DNA from: a virus
Reading direction: 5' to 3' (one strand)
DNA: 26,893 bases
Virus record (IMG/VR): IMGVR_UViG_3300040856_000019
Coordinates: 1 to 26,893 of that record
This document shows, in pieces, positions 20,704 to 26,893 of this stretch. A program made the translations under genes and the position numbers. Positions within the stretch are counted from its first letter, which is position 1, and the number at the start of each line of letters is the position of its first letter. Below the pieces are notes generated by a model that saw only the letters and a program-made list of their open reading frames with translations, made no database searches and was not told the origin of the DNA.

Positions 20704-21483
20704 TTATCGGGCACCGCCCGACAAGTCATACTGGAAATCACCTCGTTGGATGGATTCCAGAATAGCTGCCTCGTTCTTCTCATACTCTGCCGAAGACATC
20801 TTGCTGACTTGGCTTTCTGAGAAACGGGCACGTCCGCCTGAGGATGGTGTAGATCCGCTAGTACGTCCGACTGAACGTGCGGCATCACCCTGAGTGGCTC
20901 GTGTTCGTTTGATACCTTTGTCTGCCTTGTACAGGTCAATAGCCCGTGCGGCAGAGATAGGATCATTTGCGTTCTTATATAGAGCGTCTTGAATCCATGT
21001 TGGCTGCTTCTTAGCCCAGTCATGGAATGTTGGATCTTGGCGAATACGGTCAAAGTCTGGATGTAGCTTCTTGAGTGCCATCTCAGCCTTCTCTCGGGTG
21101 ATGTTCTGTTCCAGCTTTTTCAAGCCTTCCATCTTCTTCTCACCCATCGCCAGTGCTTCTAGTGAACGCTTCTGTGCGATTGTATCGATAATTGATGCAA
21201 CATCAGGATACTTACGCATCCACTCCGCTACCTCTTTCTCTGACTTAGGGAAACGGATTTGTTGTTTAGTAGCCGACTCTAGCTGTGACTTCATTGCCTG
21301 AAGTTCACGGTCTTTGGTTGCCATCTGGTTCTGCATATGACGACGAAGATCGCCGTAACGCTTTTTGAAAGATGCCTCGTCTGAGTCAGTAGGTGCTGCT
21401 TGCGCCTCTTGTGTCATCTCTTGCGAGTATGACTTATCTTCGGTATCGAGTTCGTCACGATACCCACCACGGTACTTAGCCAT
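20704..21483 (-). CDS. Scaffolding protein
   Basis: This 259-residue, highly charged protein has a polar acidic N-terminus (residues 1-35), a coiled-coil region rich in Gln/Lys/Glu (about 40-75), a helical middle with 'KEVAEWMRKYPDVASIID' and 'KLHPDFDRIRQDPTFHDWAK', and a Ser/Gly/Arg-rich C-terminal part. The 'HPDF...W...QP' middle is what I know from podovirus scaffold proteins, which fill the procapsid and leave before or during DNA packaging. It lies directly before the capsid gene, the expected order. The start has a perfect AAGGAG site six bases upstream. The stop lies inside an inverted repeat (TCGGGC and GCCCGA) that has no U-tract. Confidence 0.88.
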   Translation of the reverse strand: MAKYRGGYRDELDTEDKSYSQEMTQEAQAAPTDSDEASFKKRYGDLRRHMQNQMATKDRELQAMKSQLESATKQQIRFPKSEKEVAEWMRKYPDVASIIDTIAQKRSLEALAMGEKKMEGLKKLEQNITREKAEMALKKLHPDFDRIRQDPTFHDWAKKQPTWIQDALYKNANDPISAARAIDLYKADKGIKRTRATQGDAARSVGRTSGSTPSSGGRARFSESQVSKMSSAEYEKNEAAILESIQRGDFQYDLSGGAR

Positions 21484-21489
21484 GATTTT

Positions 21490-21495
21490 CTCCTT
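21490..21495 (-). promoter_or_regulatory. Strong ribosome binding site of the scaffold gene
   Basis: The minus strand reads AAGGAG, 6 bases before the ATG at 21483. It matches the capsid site and contrasts with the weak sites at coupled junctions. Confidence 0.88.
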
Positions 21496-21512
21496 GGGGG
21501 GCCGAAAAGTAG

Positions 21513-21526
21513 CCGACGTTAGTCGG
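21513..21526. other. Short inverted repeat in the 72-base gap before the scaffold gene
   Basis: CCGAC and GTCGG form a 5-bp stem around a 4-base loop. No U-tract follows directly on the minus strand, so I do not call a terminator. The gap (21484-21555) otherwise holds only the scaffold ribosome site and a C-run. Confidence 0.35.
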
Positions 21527-21555
21527 GGTTTTGCGGGTAGCCCGTGCCACGCAAA

Positions 21556-24500
21556 TTATCGAATGAAAGCAATCTTCGGTGTGCTTTTCATTGCATAACT
21601 CATAGTCTCGACGGTCTCTTCTTCCTCGTCGTACTCTGGTATTTCTTCTTCTGTTATGACTTCGGCAATCTCTACTTCATTGCCTTCGGGTGTTTCATAT
21701 TCCTCTTGAAGCTCCCCTTCCCCTTCTTCGGCGTAATAGTCCTCATCCGATATCTCGGCGTCCTCAATTCCTTCGCCATAGGGTTCTTCGTCATAGTAAA
21801 ATTCTTCGACTTCATGGATCTGTCCCATCGCATGTAGCGACATCAGACCTGCTTTAGCTTCCATCATCATTTCTGATATGTGCTTCAGGCCGTGCCACTT
21901 AACTACGTCGGCGGGAAGTACATACTCACCTTGTGAAAGCATCGCAGGGATATCGTCTCGGACATTCTCTGCGTCTGATCCTAGTGGTATTTCGTTTCCT
22001 GATACTGGGTCAGTGCCTACGATCATGCCGGGCATAGAGCCTTCGCCACAGCTACCGTCGCATTCACCGCCACATCCACAGGGCATTCCGCCGTGTGCAG
22101 CTTTCATTATGCCATCCTCTTCTATTGCTTTTTGTACGGCTTCGCCCCGAGCTTTCTCGTAGGCCGACAATCTGCCGTCGTCGTTTAAGTCTGCTTTGCT
22201 AAAGTCTAACTTGAAGACATTGTCAGCCATCTCCTTACCTTCTACGGTGCGGATGCCTTTTTCGGATTCACCTTCCGTAAGGCCGCCTTTGGAGAATTCT
22301 TCGGGTGCTTCTTCGGCTGTAGCTAGACCCGCCGCACCAATTAGTCCTGCGGTAGGTACGCCTATGTCTCTAACTGCACCTGCATAAGTCTTCCAAGAAG
22401 GGGCACCACCCGCACCTAACTTCTCAGCCTCGGCAATAATCATATTACGGGCACCGTCAGGAGTAAGCTGCTTGTCGTCTACCATGCGCCAAATAGCTTC
22501 TGTGCTTTGTATGAAAGACTTGTTGTTCTTCAGGGTCTGGGGGAATAGTGTTCGTAGCTGTTCCCAAGAGATAGACTGCATCTCACGAGGTAGTACGTCA
22601 CGTAGTTTTGCAGCGTCTACGGTAGCATCAAAGTATAAGCCATAGCTTCCAGCCATACCTGAGTCAGCCTTACCGTCATTAGACCAACGTGCAGGGTTAC
22701 CCTTAACATTAGCACCATTAAGACCGTGGGTGACTTCTACTGCACTCGAGCCAAGAGGACGTAATAGACCTGCCGCAATCTGGTGTGTATCGACTGTAAC
22801 ATCTACAGGGCTGTCTGGGTTATAGATGTTGTTGAAGAAGTTACGGACTTTATGATTTCCGCCTAGCTCTGGTGAGATAGCTTTGATTGAGCCGTCTCCC
22901 TCTAGGATGCGAACCGCCTTTGCAATGTCGCCGAACCCTTGGTGTACAAGTGAGGCAGGTTCGCCAGACTTAGAGACAGAATACCCTAGAATATCGCCTT
23001 CGGGGCTAATCTCACGATAGTTCTTACCGAAGTGCGCCTCATCATAAGCACGTAGCCACATGGCCTTTTGCTCTGGAGTTTCTAGATCACCCCAAGACTT
23101 ACCTTTGATTTGCTCAAGGACTGCGCCATTTTTACCGTCTTGGAAAGCAGTATTGCCTTTTTTCTTACGAGACGCTGGGACAGTTGTAGTAACGTCATCC
23201 ATCGCTTGTGTCCAAGGAGCATTCGGACCAAGCTCGGTATGGTGTTTAATTAGACGCTCCGCCAAAGCTACGTTCTGGAACCAGTCTTTTTGTGGAGACA
23301 TAACAGCAAGAACGCCTGATGTCTTTTCTGGAAGGATACCAAAACGCTGCGCCAAACCATTTGCAATACGGTTTGCTCCTCGATACCACTGCGCACTGTC
23401 TTCGGCTATACCGAGTTTGTCCGACATGTCGTATAGGCTTACGATGTTATCGGTCATCTGGCCTTTAACATTAGCAGCCGTTTCTGCAACGTCCTCTGAC
23501 CACAGGTTCTTTAGGCCGGGATAATTCTCTGCCATCATGGCAAAGTTCTGGTCCATCTTAGTATTACCAGACATCAATGCATCAGTATCACTGATCATAG
23601 AACCAGTCTGTAGATTGTCGTCTCGTACAGTTTCCGCAGGAAGACGGGTATCCACTCGATTATTAGGACCACCCGCTAACTCAAAGGCTTCTTCTGTTTG
23701 AGTTGCGACTTGGGCAGGTACAGTTTCTGGCTGAGACTGCGTGTATGGTGTACGAGGCATGTCGCCGTATACACCCGCTGCTTTGTTAATAGACGCTACT
23801 TCGTCGTCTGTCAGAACACGGTTCACTTTCATATTACCGCTGATCAACCATTCCCCAGTCATATTAGGGTTAGTCTTATAGCGGTAGAATCCACCAAAAG
23901 GTATTTGGTCAGTGATATGTGCCGTCTTAGATTCAGGCTGCCCGTTCTTCATAATACGAGCATTAGAGTCCGCTACAGATTGCCAATCTACATCCGCTGG
24001 CATTTCTACTTCGGCCCAGACTGTGTCTTCAGCCCGTAGACGCTCGAAGTATTCTATCTCGCCTGTCTTACGGTTCTTCTTACTAAATACGTTGTTAGCA
24101 CCTCTAGCTTGTAGATCTGCCGCTTGCTGCGCTGTGATCTTATGCGTAGGTCCAATGTGTGTAGCTAACGGAAGATCACCGGCATGCCAGCCGGGACGAT
24201 AGGCTAGGTTACCAATAGAGGACATAACCTTGCCTGTCTTAGGATCTATTTCGCCAGAAATGGCATCAATCCATTCACCTACAGTCACACCCGTTTTAGA
24301 ATCGACATAAAGAGGGAACAACTCGCCGGGACGATTGGGATCAATTCTAAACAGCTTGTATGCTTTAACTGTGTTCTTGAAGTTCGTGTTGCTGGGTTTT
24401 GGTGCAACATATACTTCCTCTGCCAATGTCTCGACTGAATCAGGAGTCACTGGCTCTTCTGCCATCTTTTTCTTTGAGAAGGCATTACCACCCATAGAAC

Positions 24501-25821
24501 CAACGGTATTCGGGTCCATATTCTCGGCAATGTCAGCAAGAGTATCTAAGCCTTTCTTGGCTCCTTTTGCTGCGAGTTTTGTGAGGGGGAAGGCTTCGAT
24601 TGCAGAGAGTCCACCTTCGACCACCGCAAGTCCCATTCCGAGTTTGTCATCGGTGTTTCTGGCTCTTTCAAATGAGTCCTTTGCTTCTTCACCCCCAAAA
24701 ACCAAACCGGCAGGAGTAAAATCAGCAAGACCAATACCATAACTTCCATCAGTCGCATTTGGATTACCTGTGAACCTTTCAGCCATATCTATGGCACCAC
24801 GATCATCCATACCTGTTAGGTTAGAGATGAACTCACCAATCTTGTACTTTGCTTTCTCACGGAGTGTAGGCTCATACGGCATTACTACTGAGCCGTCGCC
24901 TAATGGTTGATCTTCTTCTATTTCTTGATTGCCTTCGACAGCCATACCGCCGTTGGCTAGGCCCAGCGCATCACGTACCGATTGTAGGATGCTAGTCTCT
25001 ACTCGACCTACTTCTGTGTTGTATTTCTGACTTGTTCCTGCGCCCTCAATGCCAAATGCAGACTGCGTCTGATTATCCACGCTAGAACGATCCCGAGTAG
25101 TAAATTGAGAAACAGCATCGTCAGTGGCATTGGATATCCGTGGGCTAGGTGTTGCGGCAGTGTCGGGTGTATATGATGGGGCTGCGTTAGGACTGGCACT
25201 TGAAGCGACTGCTACCTCTTCGTCTGAGGCAGGTGCTACGTCATCCTCTGTAACCACAGGAGACGCTAGTCCAGATGATAGCTCTTCAATAGTTCCGGGC
25301 CGACTATCTACGACTGTCACGTTGTGTGACATCGGAGACACTCTCACTGGTTCTTGTCCGGGGAAGCCTGAATAGAATGTGTGGCGGCCTATTGTGAGAG
25401 GCTTCTCTCCAGAAAAGTCAGTACCCCGTTTCTTGGCAATGTTTTTATTGAGGAAGAAGGTACGTCCGCCCGAGGCGTCTTCGCCTACATTCAGGTACTC
25501 GTAGAATTCATACTTGCCTGTCTCTAGATCCTCATCAGGTACAGGGATTGCATCCACGCTGCCATACTTACCAATAGGCTCAAACTGACCTCGTTGGTTA
25601 ATGACATCTTCTACAGAATTGGGAAAACGATCAGACGATAGTCGGTTGAGAATAACGCCTCGAACTGCGTTACGTCCTTCTTCGGACTCGGTACCAGCTT
25701 CCGCCCATACCAACCGCTCAATCATATCTACTTCGTTTTCCGTAAGCTCTGTGATGTTCTCATCTTCAGGATTATACGGAGCCTCAGACATGATGCCGAT
25801 TTGATCGTCTTCTGATGCCAT
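21556..25821 (-). CDS. 1421-residue multidomain protein with SleB/CwlJ-type wall hydrolase domain
   Basis: Residues 28-152 match the SleB/CwlJ (Hydrolase_2) peptidoglycan hydrolase domain: Glu41 in 'VWAEAG', 'AVRGVILNR' (52-60), 'GQF' (78-80) and 'IGRHTFY' (144-150). A long Ser/Ala/Thr/Pro/Asp linker follows. Residues of about 497-680 hold a block with 'YRPGWHAGDLPLATHIG' of unknown function. Residues of about 764-1115 hold a second large block with 'GVLAVMSPQKDW' and 'KVRNFFNNIYN...VTVDTHQ', resembling a conserved phage domain (DUF7178-like as I recall). The C-terminus has an EF-hand loop (1211-1222), a cysteine cluster (1248-1258), a 'DDIPAMLSQGEYVLPADVV' segment and an acidic tail. Start follows the preceding stop directly (TAG-ATG). 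Position between portal and scaffold suggests a virion protein, perhaps delivered at entry to open the wall; the other domains' roles are unknown. Confidence 0.82.
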   Translation of the reverse strand: MASEDDQIGIMSEAPYNPEDENITELTENEVDMIERLVWAEAGTESEEGRNAVRGVILNRLSSDRFPNSVEDVINQRGQFEPIGKYGSVDAIPVPDEDLETGKYEFYEYLNVGEDASGGRTFFLNKNIAKKRGTDFSGEKPLTIGRHTFYSGFPGQEPVRVSPMSHNVTVVDSRPGTIEELSSGLASPVVTEDDVAPASDEEVAVASSASPNAAPSYTPDTAATPSPRISNATDDAVSQFTTRDRSSVDNQTQSAFGIEGAGTSQKYNTEVGRVETSILQSVRDALGLANGGMAVEGNQEIEEDQPLGDGSVVMPYEPTLREKAKYKIGEFISNLTGMDDRGAIDMAERFTGNPNATDGSYGIGLADFTPAGLVFGGEEAKDSFERARNTDDKLGMGLAVVEGGLSAIEAFPLTKLAAKGAKKGLDTLADIAENMDPNTVGSMGGNAFSKKKMAEEPVTPDSVETLAEEVYVAPKPSNTNFKNTVKAYKLFRIDPNRPGELFPLYVDSKTGVTVGEWIDAISGEIDPKTGKVMSSIGNLAYRPGWHAGDLPLATHIGPTHKITAQQAADLQARGANNVFSKKNRKTGEIEYFERLRAEDTVWAEVEMPADVDWQSVADSNARIMKNGQPESKTAHITDQIPFGGFYRYKTNPNMTGEWLISGNMKVNRVLTDDEVASINKAAGVYGDMPRTPYTQSQPETVPAQVATQTEEAFELAGGPNNRVDTRLPAETVRDDNLQTGSMISDTDALMSGNTKMDQNFAMMAENYPGLKNLWSEDVAETAANVKGQMTDNIVSLYDMSDKLGIAEDSAQWYRGANRIANGLAQRFGILPEKTSGVLAVMSPQKDWFQNVALAERLIKHHTELGPNAPWTQAMDDVTTTVPASRKKKGNTAFQDGKNGAVLEQIKGKSWGDLETPEQKAMWLRAYDEAHFGKNYREISPEGDILGYSVSKSGEPASLVHQGFGDIAKAVRILEGDGSIKAISPELGGNHKVRNFFNNIYNPDSPVDVTVDTHQIAAGLLRPLGSSAVEVTHGLNGANVKGNPARWSNDGKADSGMAGSYGLYFDATVDAAKLRDVLPREMQSISWEQLRTLFPQTLKNNKSFIQSTEAIWRMVDDKQLTPDGARNMIIAEAEKLGAGGAPSWKTYAGAVRDIGVPTAGLIGAAGLATAEEAPEEFSKGGLTEGESEKGIRTVEGKEMADNVFKLDFSKADLNDDGRLSAYEKARGEAVQKAIEEDGIMKAAHGGMPCGCGGECDGSCGEGSMPGMIVGTDPVSGNEIPLGSDAENVRDDIPAMLSQGEYVLPADVVKWHGLKHISEMMMEAKAGLMSLHAMGQIHEVEEFYYDEEPYGEGIEDAEISDEDYYAEEGEGELQEEYETPEGNEVEIAEVITEEEIPEYDEEEETVETMSYAMKSTPKIAFIR

Positions 25822-26037
25822 CTACTCTGCGCCTTTAATTACTTCGTCTCGGAGTGTTTTGAATCGCTTCAACTCAGCAATCGCACCCTGCATCTCAAGG
25901 ATGCGTTGGTGGTCTTTCTCTGTGTCGAGGAATTGTCGGATTTGTTGGATACGAGCATCAACGTAAGTAATCAGACGCTGATACTGATCCTCAGTGTTCA
26001 CCAGCAATAGAAGCTGGCGATAGAATTGTTTGTCCAT
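25822..26037 (-). CDS. Small coiled-coil protein (71 residues) after the portal gene
   Basis: The protein begins MDKQFYRQLLLLVNTEDQYQ and is almost entirely predicted alpha-helix with heptad-like spacing of Leu/Ile (for example 'YVDARIQQIRQFLDTEK'). Its start overlaps the portal stop as TAATG, and its stop abuts the ATG of the next gene, so the three are probably co-translated. No known motif is visible. Size and position suggest a minor head or assembly protein binding the portal. Confidence 0.7.
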   Translation of the reverse strand: MDKQFYRQLLLLVNTEDQYQRLITYVDARIQQIRQFLDTEKDHQRILEMQGAIAELKRFKTLRDEVIKGAE

Positions 26038-26893
26038 TAGTTAACTGGAGTGCCTTGTTGCTGGGGTGGCAGATTGCCACCATTTGCGCCCCCGCCGCCG
26101 CCTGTGAAACCTTCGGCGCCCGGCTCTGGTGCATTGCCCGGAGCTATATTACCGCCGCCTGTTCCTGTAGGATCTTGTGGGTTTGGAGGACCACCCTGAG
26201 GCTGTTGTGCCTGTGGGGGTGGTGGTGGCATCATAGCTTGTAGCTCTGCCATTAGTTTCGCCTGAAGTGCAGCCTCACGAGGATCATTCAGAATCTTATC
26301 TTCGTCTAGATCCATAGAGGCCGCAATCTCACGGAGAATGTAATCGTATTTCACAAACGGCATCATCGCAGGGTTAGCCGTCATATTCATAAACTGCATC
26401 AGACGCTGTGAACGGATCTCGTTACGCATCAATGATTCAGTACCACGGGCCACCACTTCCAGATCGCCTACAAACTCTTTGTCGAAGTTGAACTGCATGT
26501 TGAATGCAAACAATGCACGGCCTAGTGGGTTGAGTAGATAGTCGTCGATGTTACGGACTACCGCCTTGATGTTCTGTGCGGCTGCGCCCATCAGCATAGA
26601 CATACCAGACGCTGTACGGCCTACGCCCATAACGCCAGTAGAGCCGTGTGCAAACGAAGGCATACCAGTCGATTCATCAGCCAACTGACGAGCCTTGTCG
26701 AACATCATAATTAGCTCACCACTGACATTCGGGAAACGAGTGCCGAAGATGGCCTGTCCGGGTGCTCCGGCTTGCCGGCGGAAGATCTTGCCGGGGAATA
26801 CCTTCATGTCTTGGCCGGGAACTAGGTTAGTCTCATCGACCTCGATTAGTAGGTTTCCAGACAGTGCGGCGTTGTCTACCGCCATGCGCATGA
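26037..26893 (-). CDS. Portal protein, C-terminal part (N-terminus beyond the window)
   Basis: The frame is open to the window edge; a Met codon at 26891 is internal, not a start. The visible 285 residues contain 'PGKIFRRQAGAPGQAIF', 'MFDKARQLADESTGMPSFAH' and 'TASGMSMLMGAAAQNIK', followed by 'YLLNPLGRALFAFNMQFNFD'. These resemble P22-like portal proteins of marine podoviruses, where the segment belongs to the stem/wing region lining the DNA channel. The last 70 residues are Pro/Gln/Gly-rich and probably disordered. It is the first gene of the visible structural block, as expected for the dodecameric ring through which DNA is packaged and ejected. The N-terminal half and the terminase should lie to the right of the window. 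Confidence 0.85.
   Translation of the reverse strand, partial: MRMAVDNAALSGNLLIEVDETNLVPGQDMKVFPGKIFRRQAGAPGQAIFGTRFPNVSGELIMMFDKARQLADESTGMPSFAHGSTGVMGVGRTASGMSMLMGAAAQNIKAVVRNIDDYLLNPLGRALFAFNMQFNFDKEFVGDLEVVARGTESLMRNEIRSQRLMQFMNMTANPAMMPFVKYDYILREIAASMDLDEDKILNDPREAALQAKLMAELQAMMPPPPPQAQQPQGGPPNPQDPTGTGGGNIAPGNAPEPGAEGFTGGGGGANGGNLPPQQQGTPVN

Noticed and set aside
20704-20725. Inverted repeat at the scaffold stop as an intrinsic terminator
   Set aside because: The 6-bp stem is followed by AAACAC, not a U-run, and the 5' arm is part of the coding sequence.
1-26893. tRNA genes, CRISPR arrays, insertion sequences or attachment sites
   Set aside because: I looked for cloverleaf-type segments, regularly spaced direct repeats outside genes and transposase motifs, and saw none; the gaps are too short to hold them.

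Overview
This window is one continuous block of a double-stranded DNA phage genome. It holds the morphogenesis, tail, lysis and DNA-ejection genes of a short-tailed virus (podovirus). All 21 genes I support are read from the minus strand, so transcription runs from base 26893 towards base 1. The order (portal, scaffold, major capsid, tail-tubular A-like, tail-tubular B/stabilization-like, fibers, endolysin, spanins, large ejection-type proteins) is typical of podoviruses. The portal, capsid and tail-tube sequences remind me most of marine P22-like/HMO-2011-like podoviruses of Alphaproteobacteria. That placement comes from memory of family sequences, not a search. The spanin pair implies a Gram-negative host. 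I see no integrase, tRNA, insertion sequence, CRISPR array or attachment site.

Right part (26893 to 19307), head genes: the C-terminal part of the portal, a 71-residue coiled-coil protein, and a 1421-residue multidomain protein with an N-terminal SleB/CwlJ-type wall-hydrolase domain and a C-terminal EF-hand loop, cysteine cluster and acidic tail. Then come the scaffold and the major capsid protein. The only sizeable non-coding gap (20414-20703) lies just before the capsid gene. It carries the one convincing sigma70-type promoter and a leader of about 245 nt with several hairpins, mutually exclusive pairings and a terminator-like hairpin next to a strong ribosome binding site. A very stable UUCG-loop hairpin follows the capsid gene.

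Middle part (19306 to 9648), tail genes: tail-tubular A-like and B-like proteins, a 952-residue repeat-rich fiber, a 390-residue fiber with an Mtd-like N-terminus that shares a module with the first fiber, a 62-residue protein, a propeller-like protein, a GNAT-like acyltransferase and a coiled-coil protein. The propeller-like and coiled-coil proteins both begin MRNL and run into a glycine-rich stretch.

Left part (9644 to 1): a lysis cassette (endolysin with a C-terminal membrane segment, then overlapping inner- and outer-membrane spanins) sits inside the structural operon. It is followed by a 627-residue protein ending in an S74 self-cleaving chaperone domain, two small acidic proteins and two very large proteins (888 residues, and at least 1054 residues running off the left edge). 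The large ones are best read as internal/ejection proteins. Nearly every junction is an ATGA or TAATG overlap or a gap of a few bases, so the genes are probably translationally coupled. The capsid leader is the clearest dedicated control point.
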